From contig NZ_CP024160.1 in assembly GCF_002736145.1 (NCBI RefSeq), forward strand, positions 1,488,001-1,552,000: a DNA stretch of 64,000 nt, written 5' to 3'. Positions 7,782 through 17,261 of this stretch are shown here, piece by piece (positions within the stretch are counted from its first letter, which is position 1; every line of letters begins with the position of its first letter). Under the pieces are notes generated by a model. The model was not told the origin of the DNA and did not search any database. It saw only the letters and a program-made list of their open reading frames with translations. A program made the translations under genes and the position numbers. This DNA comes from Collinsella aerofaciens (GTDB lineage: Bacteria > Actinomycetota > Coriobacteriia > Coriobacteriales > Coriobacteriaceae).

Positions 7782-8552
7782 CTATTTGCCGTTGGACACG
7801 ACCGCCTGGCCCTCGACACCGTTAAACCCAAACAGCATGTCGAGCGCCTGGATGTACCACGGCGCGTCCTTACCGACTTCTTCGATTTCCTTGGCAACTT
7901 CGCTGGCCTTCTTGGCGTTCGACGACTTCTTGCTCGAAGACGAATCTGAATCGTCATCCAGACCCAGCACGTCAATCTTGGTCTCGCCGGGCATCACCAG
8001 GCCCAGGTCCTCGGACGCCGCGTCCTTAATGCCCTCCTCCGAGAGCAGTTTGTCGACGCTTTTTTGCAGCTCATCATTGTATTGCTGACGAATCTCGACC
8101 TGCTTGGCCAAGATATCGCTCGAACGCTTTGCCACGTACAGATCGCGCACAGGGAAATACAGGCTCACGAGCACCAGGGCAACGACAATGCCGATGAATA
8201 GCCCTCGCTGAGGACCGTGGGTAAAGTCGTAAATTGCCTTGACCACTGCGTTGTCGTTGGCGTAGTGCATAAAGTCCGAGCCGGAAAGACGGCTTGAGGG
8301 CCTGGTCGACTTTTCGTGCGTTTGAGCCGAGGGGCGCTGCGTACGCGAAGCATGCGTCGGGCGCGCCGAACGTGACGGGCGGTCCGTCGACATATTCATT
8401 TGAGCATGGGAGTCCGAATTGCCTGCCGTGCGATGCGTGGGACGGGCAGCGCCCGTATAATCGGGCCCGCCAAGCTGCACCGAATGCGCACGACGAGACG
8501 ACGGCTCACGCGAACCGGCGGAATAGTACCTGTTGTCGTAAATCTGATCCAT
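7782..8552 (-). CDS. FtsB/DivIC-like septum formation initiator
   Basis: A protein of 256 residues. About 100 Ser/Arg/Thr/His-rich cytoplasmic residues come first, then one membrane segment ('GLFIGIVVALVLVSLYF', about residues 125-145), then a coiled coil ('SSDILAKQVEIRQQYNDELQKSVDKLL') and an acidic/Ser-Lys tail. This is the plan of FtsB/DivIC division proteins. The position between eno and ppx is the classical place for this gene in actinobacteria. The start is uncertain: 8552 has AAGG six bases upstream, and a later ATG would shorten the disordered N-terminus by about 50 residues. Confidence 0.8.
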   Translation of the reverse strand: MDQIYDNRYYSAGSREPSSRRAHSVQLGGPDYTGAARPTHRTAGNSDSHAQMNMSTDRPSRSARPTHASRTQRPSAQTHEKSTRPSSRLSGSDFMHYANDNAVVKAIYDFTHGPQRGLFIGIVVALVLVSLYFPVRDLYVAKRSSDILAKQVEIRQQYNDELQKSVDKLLSEEGIKDAASEDLGLVMPGETKIDVLGLDDDSDSSSSKKSSNAKKASEVAKEIEEVGKDAPWYIQALDMLFGFNGVEGQAVVSNGK

Positions 8553-8643
8553 GTGCGCCTTGTGCGGTTGAGGTTTGTTTGCGCTAAGTCCTTTAGTTAT
8601 AGCACGAGCGCCCGCACCGCCTTCGCCAGCCTTTGCTCGACAT

Positions 8644-8675
8644 AAAAAAGGCGCTGAGCCACACGGCCCAGCGCC
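8644..8675 (-). terminator. Terminator downstream of eno
   Basis: On the minus strand the stem GGCGCTGGGCC/GGCTCAGCGCC is followed by TTTTTT. It sits between eno and the ftsB-like gene, so the latter may need its own promoter or read-through. Confidence 0.85.
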
Positions 8676-8747
8676 AATAGTGCTTTGCGGCATCCGGGCA
8701 AGGCGGGGCGGAACCGAGTCCACCCCCTCCCCGCCAGGCTCATCTGT

Positions 8748-10049
<1,302 letters not shown>

Positions 10050-10136
10050 TCACTTGGAAACGTAGTTGATGCAAGCGACTGGCCGACCGTGCACCATCGG
10101 TGCGCCTCCGTAAGTTAGCCATGTCGCACTTTTTGC

Positions 10137-10166
10137 ATTATGCCCTAAGTTAGCCGAGGGATACAA
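10137..10166 (-). promoter_or_regulatory. Candidate eno promoter
   Basis: On the minus strand TTGTAT (10161-10166) and CATAAT (10137-10142) are 18 bases apart. TAAGTTAGCC occurs on the plus strand at 10111-10120 and 10146-10155, the second copy inside the spacer, so it could be an operator half-site pair. Confidence 0.4.
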
Positions 10167-10171
10167 TTGTT

Positions 10172-10222
10172 TTTCGAAAAATTTAGCGGGAACGATGAGG
10201 CATGTCAGCCCGTCGTTCCCGC
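10172..10222 (-). terminator. Terminator downstream of mazG
   Basis: On the minus strand the stem GCGGGAACGA/TCGTTCCCGC is followed by a T-rich stretch (TAAATTTTTCG). It ends the larC-yfcE-mazG unit before eno. Confidence 0.8.
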
Positions 10223-10226
10223 AGTC

Positions 10227-11087
10227 TTACTCCTCCGCCTTTGCGGCATCCCAAAGGTCGTTGAGGCCGTGGGTCGAAAGCTCAGCCAGATCTACATGAG
10301 CGTTGGCCGCCATCTGCTCCATCGCGGCCCAACGGCGGCGGAACTTTGCCGTGCTGGCACGAAGGGCACTCTCGGCGTCGATTCCCTCCTTGCGCGCAAC
10401 GTTGACCAGGGCAAAGAGCAGGTCGCCAAACTCCATCTCGCGCTCGGGCGAGCCGGGAGCCTCGGCCTCAAACTCGGCACGCTCCTCGGCGACCTCGTCC
10501 CACACGTCCTGGACCGTCTCCCACTCAAAGCCCACGGCCGCTGCCTTGCGCGACACCTTCTGGGCCTGCATCAGCGCCGGCAGATGCGTGGGCACGCCGT
10601 CGAGCAGGCCCTCGGGCGCAGCCTCGCCTGCCGCCACGGCCTTGTCCTTGGCAGCTTTCTCGGCAAGCTTAACCTCGTCCCAGATCTTGAGTACCTCGTC
10701 AAAGTTATCGGCATCCGCATCGCCAAACACGTGCGGGTGACGGCGGATGAGCTTGGCGTCGATATCGCGTGCCACATCGGCCAGCGTAAACTCACCGGCG
10801 TCCGCCGCAATCTGCGCATGCAGTACCACCTGCATGAGCACGTCGCCGAGCTCCTCGCGCAGATGTGCCACGTCGTCCGCCTCGATGCAATCGAGCGCCT
10901 CATAGGCTTCCTCGATCATGTTCTTGCCGATGCTCTGATGCGTCTGCTCGCGGTCCCACGGGCAGCCATCGGGCTGACGCAGACGCCAGATGGTCTGCAC
11001 CAGATGCTGCAGCTCGGCCGACGCGTCGACCAGCGTGGACAGATCGCGCGAACCCTCGGCATTTTGCTGAGCCATATGCTGCGCCAT
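10227..11087 (-). CDS. mazG: MazG nucleoside triphosphate pyrophosphohydrolase
   Basis: A 286-residue all-alpha NTP pyrophosphatase, thought to clean up non-canonical or excess nucleotides. The N-terminal domain has 'GCPWDREQTHQSI', 'MIEEAYEALDCI' and 'LREELGDVLMQVVLHA', which give the EExxE and ExxD magnesium motif. A second, weaker repeat ('ERAEFEAE', 'EFGDLLFALVNVAR') follows, as in two-domain MazG. The ATG at 11087 is preceded by AGGAAGAATAACC and comes two bases after the stop codon of the phosphodiesterase gene, so the two are translationally linked. Confidence 0.93.
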   Translation of the reverse strand: MAQHMAQQNAEGSRDLSTLVDASAELQHLVQTIWRLRQPDGCPWDREQTHQSIGKNMIEEAYEALDCIEADDVAHLREELGDVLMQVVLHAQIAADAGEFTLADVARDIDAKLIRRHPHVFGDADADNFDEVLKIWDEVKLAEKAAKDKAVAAGEAAPEGLLDGVPTHLPALMQAQKVSRKAAAVGFEWETVQDVWDEVAEERAEFEAEAPGSPEREMEFGDLLFALVNVARKEGIDAESALRASTAKFRRRWAAMEQMAANAHVDLAELSTHGLNDLWDAAKAEE

Positions 11088-11089
11088 GG

Positions 11090-11638
11090 TTATTCTTCCT
11101 CCAGGGTCACGTGGCGGAACGCGCCGCCCTCGTAGATGCCGTAGCTGTGCGTGCCGTCCTTGGGAATGCTCACGCTGCCGGGGTTGAAGAGCCACAGGCC
11201 CGGGTGCGCCTCGCTTGCCTCGTTAACCTTGATATGCGTGTGGCCGTAGACGAGCGCGGAGCCCTCGGGCAGCGCGGGCGCGTGGTCGACGCTGTTGTGC
11301 ATGCCGGCGCCAAAGACGTGGCCATGCGTCAGGAACAGCTCGCGGCCGGTCTCGTCGAACAGCGTGGCATAGTCGGCCATGACGGGAAAGTCGAGTACCA
11401 TCTGGTCGACCTCGGCGTCACAGTTGCCGCGCACCGCGATGATGCGGTCGGCCAGGGCGTTGAGCAGCGGAATCGCACGCTTGGGGGCGTAGTCGCGCGG
11501 CAGGTCGTTGCGCGGGCCGTGGTAGAGCAGGTCGCCCAGCAGCACGATGCGGTCGGGCTGCTCGGACTCGATGGCGGCGACCAGGCGCTCGGTCCAATAT
11601 GCCGAGCCGTGAATGTCGGAAGCGATGAGGTATTTCAT
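11090..11638 (-). CDS. YfcE/MJ0936-type phosphodiesterase
   Basis: A 182-residue calcineurin-fold phosphodiesterase. Metal motifs: 'ASDIHGS' (residues about 6-12), 'LLGDLLYHGP', 'VRGNCDAEVD' (GNCD), 'LTHGHVFG' and 'YGHTHIK'. The GNCD variant and the spacing match the YfcE group, which hydrolyses simple phosphodiesters in vitro; the natural substrate is not known. ATG at 11638 follows AAAGGACCACC. It lies between the LarC-like gene and mazG on the same strand, probably one operon. Confidence 0.9.
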   Translation of the reverse strand: MKYLIASDIHGSAYWTERLVAAIESEQPDRIVLLGDLLYHGPRNDLPRDYAPKRAIPLLNALADRIIAVRGNCDAEVDQMVLDFPVMADYATLFDETGRELFLTHGHVFGAGMHNSVDHAPALPEGSALVYGHTHIKVNEASEAHPGLWLFNPGSVSIPKDGTHSYGIYEGGAFRHVTLEEE

Positions 11639-11693
11639 GGTGGTCCTTTCGGGTGGGGTTGATGGGGCTGGGCGTGGCGTGCCACCGGCCGCG

Positions 11694-12179
11694 TTACTCA
11701 AATCGCAGTGTCGAGGCTTGTGCCGCCTGCATCACGCGCTGGAGCGGCACGCTATGCTCGCGAGCAAGACGGGCGCAGTCTTCGTACTCGGGAGCCGCGC
11801 GCTCGCTGCCGTCGGGCAGGGTCGCCACCTTAACGGATACCTCGCCCCAAGGCGTCGCCACCTGCTCAAAACGACGCGGCAGACAGACGCGCTCCATAAC
11901 CTGGCGGCGGATGCCGTTGGTCGTGGTTTCCAAAAAGATGGTCATCTGCAGACGGTCAATGTCCTCGCGGGCGCAGATTACCTGCAGCTGCCAGCCGGGA
12001 CGACCTTTTTTGCAGTAGAGAGGCAGCCAGTGCACTTCGCGGGCGCCCGCCTCGCGCAAGCGGTCGGCGGCATAGGCGAGTACCTCGGGCGACGCATCGT
12101 CGATGTCGCACTCTAGCTTGACGATGGTCTCGGGCGCATCGGTCTCGCGGGACAGCGGAGATGTACTTCCACGTTGCAT
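11694..12179 (-). CDS. Stand-alone LarC C-terminal domain (nickel-pincer cofactor family, DUF111)
   Basis: A 161-residue protein matching the C-terminal half of LarC, the CTP-dependent enzyme that inserts nickel into the pincer cofactor of lactate racemase. Recognisable stretches are 'IVKLECDIDDASPEVLAY', 'HWLPLYCKKGRPGWQLQVIC', 'IFLETTTNGIRRQ' and 'YEDCARLAREHSVPLQRVM'. The N-terminal LarC1 part is absent: upstream DNA is intergenic and then a plus-strand gene. In known systems LarC2 is made by fusion or frameshift with LarC1, so this is either a split gene with its partner elsewhere or a domain with another role. The start (ATG 12179) is tentative. Confidence 0.8.
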   Translation of the reverse strand: MQRGSTSPLSRETDAPETIVKLECDIDDASPEVLAYAADRLREAGAREVHWLPLYCKKGRPGWQLQVICAREDIDRLQMTIFLETTTNGIRRQVMERVCLPRRFEQVATPWGEVSVKVATLPDGSERAAPEYEDCARLAREHSVPLQRVMQAAQASTLRFE

Positions 12180-12288
12180 ACGGTCCGGATCCTTTCCGCA
12201 CGGGCTCGTTTTATTCACCCAAACGCTAGCACATCGGACGTGGCACAGGCGTGACTTTCGTCCATCGCCGCCCTCGCCCCTATCCAAA

Positions 12289-12347
12289 CGTGTACGTCAG
12301 CCTCCAAACATGTCATTTTTTGTCGGTTTTGGAGGCTGACGTACACG
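12289..12347. repeat. Perfect 20-bp inverted repeat
   Basis: The arms at 12289-12308 and 12328-12347 are exact reverse complements (CGTGTACGTCAGCCTCCAAA) around a T-rich 19-base loop. It sits in the 291-base gap between the divergent larC-like and PHP phosphatase genes. It is too long and lacks the flank of a normal terminator; it may be a palindromic repeat or a strong cruciform. Confidence 0.85.
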
Positions 12348-12470
12348 ATTTGAGAGCAAGCGAGGCCGCACCGCGCACCCTTTCCAGTCGATTTCGGCAC
12401 CTCGCGTGCACGACGCGCCGAGACTGCGCTATTACAATGGAGCGGATTCGCTTGACGCAAAGGAGTCGCC

Positions 12471-13382
12471 ATGCCCGCATGCCCGCTGGTTGATTGCCAT
12501 ACCCACACCTCGTTTTCGGACGGCCATGCCTCGTTTGAGGACAACGTTCGCGCCGCCGCTGCGGCCGGCTGCCGCGTCATGGTCTCGACTGACCATCTCA
12601 CCCTGCCCGCCAGCATGGACGCCAACTGCGAAGTGCAGGTTGTCGAGGGCGACCTGACGGCACATCGTCTGGCCTTTGAGGGCGCCCGCAAACTCGCCGC
12701 GCAGATTGCGCCGGAGCTCGAGCTTATCTATGGTTTTGAATGCGATTGGTACGAGGGCTGTGAGCCTTTGGTTGAGCGCTGGTCCCAGGGCGCCGTCGTA
12801 CGCTTGGGCAGCGTGCATTGGATTGGCGATCCGGGCGATATCATGGCCGGCGCCGCGGGCACGGCGGGAACGGAAAACGTCGCTCGCCCCGATATGCCCG
12901 ATTCCCTTTGCGGTTGGATCGACGACGACACCAACCTGCACGTTTGGGATAACTTAGGCGTGCGCGGCGTGTGGGAGCGCTACGTCGATGACTGGTGCCG
13001 CGCCTGCGAGAGCCCGCTCAACTTTGATGTAATGGCCCACCCCGACCTGGTCATGCGCTTTTCGAAGGAAGGCTTTGCGCCCGATTTTGACCCCGCGCCG
13101 TTTTGGGAGCAGATGGCCGAATGCGCCCACGATATGGGTCGCCGCGTTGAGGTCTCGACCGCCGCGCCGCGCAAGGGCCTCGACGACTATTACCCCTCGA
13201 CGGGGCTGTTGCGTTGCTTCGCCCACGCCGAGGCACCCATCACCTTTGGCTCGGACGCGCACCGCGCCTGCGATATTTGCTGGAACATCCGCGAGGCTCA
13301 GGCCCACGCCTACGACTGCGGTTATCGAACCTTCGACATCCCCCACCTCAACGGAGAATGGGAGTCCACGCCCCTCGCCTAA
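12471..13382 (+). CDS. PHP-family histidinol-phosphatase (HisJ/HisK type)
   Basis: A 303-residue PHP-domain phosphoesterase. Metal-binding motifs: 'DCHTHTSFSDG' at the N-terminus, 'VSTDHLTLP', 'GFECDWYEG', 'GSVHWIGD', 'DVMAHPDLVMRF' and 'FGSDAHRACD'. This is the pattern of HisJ/HisK, which removes phosphate from L-histidinol phosphate. The adjacent convergent his operon has no other phosphatase for this step, so the role is well supported by context. ATG at 12471 follows AAAGGAG by seven bases. Confidence 0.88.
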   Translation: MPACPLVDCHTHTSFSDGHASFEDNVRAAAAAGCRVMVSTDHLTLPASMDANCEVQVVEGDLTAHRLAFEGARKLAAQIAPELELIYGFECDWYEGCEPLVERWSQGAVVRLGSVHWIGDPGDIMAGAAGTAGTENVARPDMPDSLCGWIDDDTNLHVWDNLGVRGVWERYVDDWCRACESPLNFDVMAHPDLVMRFSKEGFAPDFDPAPFWEQMAECAHDMGRRVEVSTAAPRKGLDDYYPSTGLLRCFAHAEAPITFGSDAHRACDICWNIREAQAHAYDCGYRTFDIPHLNGEWESTPLA

Positions 13383-13409
13383 CGAGTCATTGGGGACGTT
13401 CTTAAGCGA

Positions 13410-13727
13410 CTAGTGGCGGCGGGCGTTGAGTTCGCCGGCCAGCTCGTCGAGGGTGATGCCGTAACGCTCGAGCGTCACGAGCAGGTGGTAGATCAGGTCG
13501 CCGGCTTCGTAGCGGATGTGGTCGTGGTCGTTGTCCTTGCAGGCCATGATGACCTCGCTCGCCTCCTCGGCAAGCTTCTTGAGCAGTTCGTCCTCGGCGT
13601 CGGTCAGCAGACGAGCGGTGTAGCTCTCCTGTGGCGACGCATCGCGACGACCGTGAATCACCTCGGCCAGTCCCGTCAGCGTCTCGCCGATATTTCCCGG
13701 CTGCACGTTAGCTGTTCTGACTCCCAT
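13410..13727 (-). CDS. hisE: Phosphoribosyl-ATP pyrophosphatase
   Basis: A 105-residue MazG-fold enzyme for step 2 of histidine synthesis, converting PR-ATP to PR-AMP. It has 'SYTARLLTDAEDELLKKLAEEASEVI' (KxxEEAxE) and 'RYEAGDLIYHLLVTLERYGI' (E..D), the magnesium helices. It is the last gene of the minus-strand his operon, 15 bases after the unknown 75-residue gene, and is separate from hisI, unlike the hisIE fusions of enterobacteria. Confidence 0.95.
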   Translation of the reverse strand: MGVRTANVQPGNIGETLTGLAEVIHGRRDASPQESYTARLLTDAEDELLKKLAEEASEVIMACKDNDHDHIRYEAGDLIYHLLVTLERYGITLDELAGELNARRH

Positions 13728-13742
13728 GGTTATTTCCTCTCG

Positions 13743-13970
13743 TTACTGCAGCGTAAAGTAGGTACCGGTCTCATCGAACCGAGGCTTTGCGCCCTTTTTC
13801 TCAAAGAACTCAACGATGACGGCATGGGCCTCATCGAGCCTTTCCTTCTCGGCCTCGAGCCAAAGCGACTGCGCCCCGCAGGCATCAGTCAGGTGCACGC
13901 GGCATGGCACGCCCGCGCGGAGGAGCTCGGTGTTGCAGTCGGCGACCTCGAACGGCGTCACGACTTTCAT
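13743..13970 (-). CDS. Small conserved-looking protein inside the his operon
   Basis: A 75-residue protein that I cannot assign with confidence. It has a '[15 protein letters not shown]' core and a C-terminal segment rich in aromatic residues. It resembles small 'RDAC'-type proteins of unknown function recalled from gut bacteria, but I am not sure. It overlaps hisI by four bases (ATGA) and lies 15 bases before hisE, so it is translated as part of the histidine operon. Good codon use and coupling argue that it is a real gene. Confidence 0.7.
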   Translation of the reverse strand: MKVVTPFEVADCNTELLRAGVPCRVHLTDACGAQSLWLEAEKERLDEAHAVIVEFFEKKGAKPRFDETGTYFTLQ

Positions 13971-14308
13971 CGCACTCCCCCTTCCACGCGCTTAAAGAAA
14001 CAGGTACGGTTGCCGGTATGGCAGGCCGGACCTGGCGAGTCGACCTTGACCAGCAGCGTATCGCTATCGCAGTCGGCCCAGAGCTCCTTGACCTCCTGCA
14101 TGTTGCCGCTCGTCGCGCCTTTGTTCCACAGCTCCTGACGGCTGCGGCTCCAAAACCACGTGGTCCCGGTCTTGAGCGTCAGCCCCACCGACTCCTCGTT
14201 CATCCAGGCAACCATAAGCACCTCGCCGGTGTCATATTGCTGAACCACACAAGGAATCAGCCCACGGGCGTCGTATTTAAGCTCGGACGCAGTTGTCACT
14301 TGCTCCAT
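13967..14308 (-). CDS. hisI: Phosphoribosyl-AMP cyclohydrolase
   Basis: A 113-residue enzyme opening the purine ring of PR-AMP, step 3 of histidine synthesis. Signature stretches: '[25 protein letters not shown]', '[16 protein letters not shown]', '[13 protein letters not shown]' (metal-binding DCDxD) and '[11 protein letters not shown]'. It begins at the base next to the hisF stop codon, so it is tightly coupled. It is monofunctional, with HisE separate. Confidence 0.96.
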   Translation of the reverse strand: MEQVTTASELKYDARGLIPCVVQQYDTGEVLMVAWMNEESVGLTLKTGTTWFWSRSRQELWNKGATSGNMQEVKELWADCDSDTLLVKVDSPGPACHTGNRTCFFKRVEGGVR

Positions 14309-15091
14309 TTAAAAATCCAATCTGACAGGGATGCCCTGGCTGGCCATATACTCTTTGACTTCGCGAATGCTGAAGGTTCCAAAGTGAAAGACGCTCGCCG
14401 CCAGCACGGCATCGGCCTCGCCCTCAATCACGCCCTCGGCAAAATGCTCGAGCGTGCCCACACCGCCGCTCGCGATGACGGGGATTGGCACCGCGCGGGC
14501 CACAGCGCGGGTGAGCGCCAGGTCAAAGCCGGCCTTGGTGCCGTCGCGATCCATACTGGTCAGCAGGATCTCGCCGGCGCCGCGGCGAGCTGCCTCCTCG
14601 GCCCACGCCACCGCGTCGATACCCGTGGCGTTGCGGCCTCCTGCGGTAAAGACCTCCCACTTGTCGGCACCGGATGCTCCGGGCAAGCCGACGCGCTTGG
14701 CATCGATCGCCACGACCACGGCCTGGCTGCCAAACGCCGCGGCAGCCTGGCTGATCAACGACGGATCGCGCACGGCGGCAGAGTTAAGCGACACCTTGTC
14801 GGCACCGGCGGCAACCATGGTCCGCATGCCCGCCAGGTCGCGAAAGCCGCCGCCCACGGTATAGGGGATGGCGAGCTCCTCGGCCGCATGCGCCGCCATC
14901 TCAATAGTTGTCGCACGGTTGTCGCTTGTGGCGGTAATATCCAGGAAAACAACCTCGTCTGCACCCTCGCGGTCGTAGGCACGCGCCAGCTCCACCGGAT
15001 CGCCCGCATCGCGCAGACTCACGAAGTTGACGCCCTTGACCACACGACCGTCCTTAACATCCAGACAGGGAATCACGCGCTTGGTAAGCAT
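14309..15091 (-). CDS. hisF: Imidazole glycerol phosphate synthase cyclase subunit
   Basis: A 260-residue TIM barrel that with HisH makes IGP and AICAR from PRFAR. It begins '[23 protein letters not shown]' with the catalytic aspartate in 'CLDVKDG'; later 'VVAIDAKR', '[17 protein letters not shown]' (second catalytic Asp) and '[10 protein letters not shown]' form the phosphate-binding loops. Length is normal. It starts three bases after hisA. Confidence 0.97.
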   Translation of the reverse strand: MLTKRVIPCLDVKDGRVVKGVNFVSLRDAGDPVELARAYDREGADEVVFLDITATSDNRATTIEMAAHAAEELAIPYTVGGGFRDLAGMRTMVAAGADKVSLNSAAVRDPSLISQAAAAFGSQAVVVAIDAKRVGLPGASGADKWEVFTAGGRNATGIDAVAWAEEAARRGAGEILLTSMDRDGTKAGFDLALTRAVARAVPIPVIASGGVGTLEHFAEGVIEGEADAVLAASVFHFGTFSIREVKEYMASQGIPVRLDF

Positions 15092-15094
15092 TGG

Positions 15095-15838
15095 CTATTC
15101 CTCCCCTCGTGCAGCGGCGAGCGCCTGGGTCAGCGTAAAGTTGCCCTCGTAGAGTGCGCGACCGGTAATGGCACCTTCAATCGCGCCCTCACCCACCGCG
15201 GCCAGTGCGCGGATATCGTCGAGCGTCGAGATGCCGCCCGAAGCCACGACGGGAAAGCCCGCGACCTCGGCCACATGGCGATACGCCGCCACGTCGATGC
15301 CCGTCTGCATGCCATCACGCGCGATGTCGGTATACACCAGATGCTTAAAACCCAGCTCGGAAAGCTGCGCCACGGCATCGTCGAGTGCCACGCCCGCACC
15401 ATCGCGCCAGCCGTTCACCTTGACCTGGCCGTCGCGTGCGGCAATGTCAGCCACCAGCAGCTCGCCAAAGCCTTGGGCCGCCACCTCGGCAAAACCCGGC
15501 TCGGTCACCAGCACGGTTCCCAGTGCAATGCGGCGAGCGCCGTAGCCGGCCAGCTCGTCGATGCGCGCGAGCGAGCGAACACCGCCGCCCACGTCCACGG
15601 ACAGGCCGTCGACGCCGCAGATGGCCTCGATCGCTGCCGAGTTGGCAGCGCACGCGTCCTCGTCCTCGCCAAAGGCAGCGGACAGGTCGACGACGTGCAC
15701 CCAGCTCGCACCCTGCTCGGCAAAGGAGCGGGCGACGGCGACGGGATCGTCGGAATATACCTTGCAGCGGCTCCGGTCGCCGCGCTCCAGGCGCACGACC
15801 TTGCCGCCGATCAAATCGATTGCGGGAAACAGGATCAT
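15095..15838 (-). CDS. hisA: ProFAR isomerase
   Basis: A 247-residue TIM-barrel isomerase opening the sugar ring of ProFAR. 'MILFPAIDLIGGKVVRLERGD' carries the first catalytic Asp; 'VDVGGGVRSL' and 'LVYTDIARDGMQTGID' carry the phosphate loop and the second Asp; 'VVASGGISTL' is the last loop. It overlaps hisH by four bases. A stand-alone HisA without a trpF gene nearby could in principle be bifunctional (PriA) as in some actinobacteria; the sequence alone does not settle this. Confidence 0.95.
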   Translation of the reverse strand: MILFPAIDLIGGKVVRLERGDRSRCKVYSDDPVAVARSFAEQGASWVHVVDLSAAFGEDEDACAANSAAIEAICGVDGLSVDVGGGVRSLARIDELAGYGARRIALGTVLVTEPGFAEVAAQGFGELLVADIAARDGQVKVNGWRDGAGVALDDAVAQLSELGFKHLVYTDIARDGMQTGIDVAAYRHVAEVAGFPVVASGGISTLDDIRALAAVGEGAIEGAITGRALYEGNFTLTQALAAARGEE

Positions 15839-16536
15839 CTGCCAACCTCCTCGACGATGCTCACGAAGTTCTTAAGGATGCGCTGACCCAGCGCAGAGGA
15901 TTTCTCGGGATGGAACTGGCAGCCCCACACGTTGCCGTGGCGCACGATGCACGGGAAGCTCCGCGTGTAGTGCGTGCGCGCCAGGACGTCGGCGGTATCG
16001 GCATCGTCTGCCACCGCGTAGCTGTGGGTGAAGTACATGTTGGCGCCCTCGGCAAAACCGGCGAGCAGCGGGTCGGCCGCGCCGGCAGGCGTCATGTGCA
16101 CCTGATCCCAGCCCACATGCGGGACCTTCAGACGGCTCGACTCCAGGCGCGTGCACGAGCCACGCATGATGCCCAGGCCATCGACCCAGGGGCCACCGAC
16201 CTGCTCGGGGGTGTTGCCGTCGGCAACCGCGCCCTCGTCCGCAGGCACGCCCTCGTTGCCGCGCTCAAAAAAGAGCTGAAGGCCCAGGCAGATGCCGAGC
16301 AGCGGAGTTCCGGCGGCAACGGCATCGAGCACCGCGTCCGCCTCGCCGCTCTCGCGCATAAAGGCGATCGCGTCGTAGAACGCGCCCACGCCCGGGATGA
16401 CCAGGCCGTCGGCGTTGCGGATCTGCTCTGGATCGTCCGACGTGCAAGCGGCGGCACCGGCGCGCGCAAGCCCGCGCACAACGCTCGACAAGTTGCCCTT
16501 GTGGTAGTCGACCACCACGATCTTCGGTTCGCCCAC
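15835..16536 (-). CDS. hisH: Imidazole glycerol phosphate synthase glutaminase subunit
   Basis: A 233-residue class I glutamine amidotransferase giving ammonia to HisF. The catalytic cysteine is in 'PLLGICLGLQLFFE', with the His/Glu pair in 'GCQFHPEKSS'; the start region reads 'IVVVDYHKGNLSSVVRGL'. I chose the GTG at 16536, which has AAGGGAGG four to eight bases upstream; the ATG at 16560 would place that ribosome site inside the gene. Translation is coupled to hisA by overlap. Confidence 0.95.
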   Translation of the reverse strand: MGEPKIVVVDYHKGNLSSVVRGLARAGAAACTSDDPEQIRNADGLVIPGVGAFYDAIAFMRESGEADAVLDAVAAGTPLLGICLGLQLFFERGNEGVPADEGAVADGNTPEQVGGPWVDGLGIMRGSCTRLESSRLKVPHVGWDQVHMTPAGAADPLLAGFAEGANMYFTHSYAVADDADTADVLARTHYTRSFPCIVRHGNVWGCQFHPEKSSALGQRILKNFVSIVEEVGR

Positions 16537-16560
16537 GCGACCCTCCCTTTTCCCATTCAA

Positions 16561-16672
16561 AACCTGCCAAAAAGGGACAGGTTAATTTTGGTCGGTTAAA
16601 CGTTCACCCACCACATGAGACAGCATTCCCGCAGATAAAACCTGCCAAAATAAACCTGTCCCTTTTTGGTAG
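16561..16672. repeat. Inverted repeat between hisB and hisH
   Basis: Arms at about 16564-16599 and 16637-16672 are near reverse complements, sharing CCAAAAAGGGACAGGTT and ATTTTGG. The 37-base spacer contains no gene. In the his mRNA this would be a long hairpin splitting the operon. It looks like an inserted palindromic repeat (REP/MITE-like). Confidence 0.8.
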
Positions 16673-16673
16673 A

Positions 16674-17261
16674 TTACAGTGAGCCCTTGGTGCTGGGGAT
16701 GCCCTGCACGCGGGGATCGAGCTCGCAGGCATGGCGCATCGTGCGGCCCACGGCCTTAAAGGCGGCCTCGATAATGTGATGCGAGTTGCCGCCCGCCAGC
16801 TCGCGCACGTGCAGCGTGAGCTTGGCATCGCGCGCAAAGCCATAGAAGAACTCGACGGCCAGCTCGGTATCAAAGCTGCCCACGCGCTCGGTCGGCACGG
16901 GCAGCTCACAATAGGCCTGCCCGCGGCCCGAGATATCCACAGCGGCCATCACGAGCGTCTCGTCCATGGCAATCGCCGCGTCGGCAAAGCGCGTAATGCC
17001 CGCCTTGTCACCCAGCGCTTGGCAAAACGCCTCGCCCAGCACGATGCCCGTGTCCTCGACGGTGTGATGCGCGTCGACATCAACGTCGCCCACCGCATGT
17101 ACCGTCAAATCGAACAGGCCATGGCGACCAAAGGCGTTGAGCATGTGGTCGAAAAACGGCACGCCGGTCGAGATATCGCACACGCCGCTTCCGTCCAGGT
17201 CAAGCTTTACGACGATGTCGGTCTCGCCCGTCTTGCGGGTCACCTCGGCATAGCGGCCCAT
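16674..17261 (-). CDS. hisB: Imidazoleglycerol-phosphate dehydratase
   Basis: A 195-residue monofunctional dehydratase making imidazole acetol phosphate. It has the two manganese-binding repeats: 'FFDHMLNAFGRHG', 'VDAHHTVEDTGIVLGEAF', 'FFYGFARDAKLTLHV' and 'NSHHIIEAAFKAVGRTMRHA'. It lacks the HAD phosphatase domain of E. coli HisB, which fits the separate PHP phosphatase. Its ATG directly abuts the hisC stop codon. Confidence 0.97.
   Translation of the reverse strand: MGRYAEVTRKTGETDIVVKLDLDGSGVCDISTGVPFFDHMLNAFGRHGLFDLTVHAVGDVDVDAHHTVEDTGIVLGEAFCQALGDKAGITRFADAAIAMDETLVMAAVDISGRGQAYCELPVPTERVGSFDTELAVEFFYGFARDAKLTLHVRELAGGNSHHIIEAAFKAVGRTMRHACELDPRVQGIPSTKGSL

Noticed and set aside
13904-15886. 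Long plus-strand open frame (about 660 codons) over hisI-hisA
   Set aside because: It is the shadow of four well-supported minus-strand his genes in high-GC DNA; its product is rich in His/Arg/Gly with no domain.
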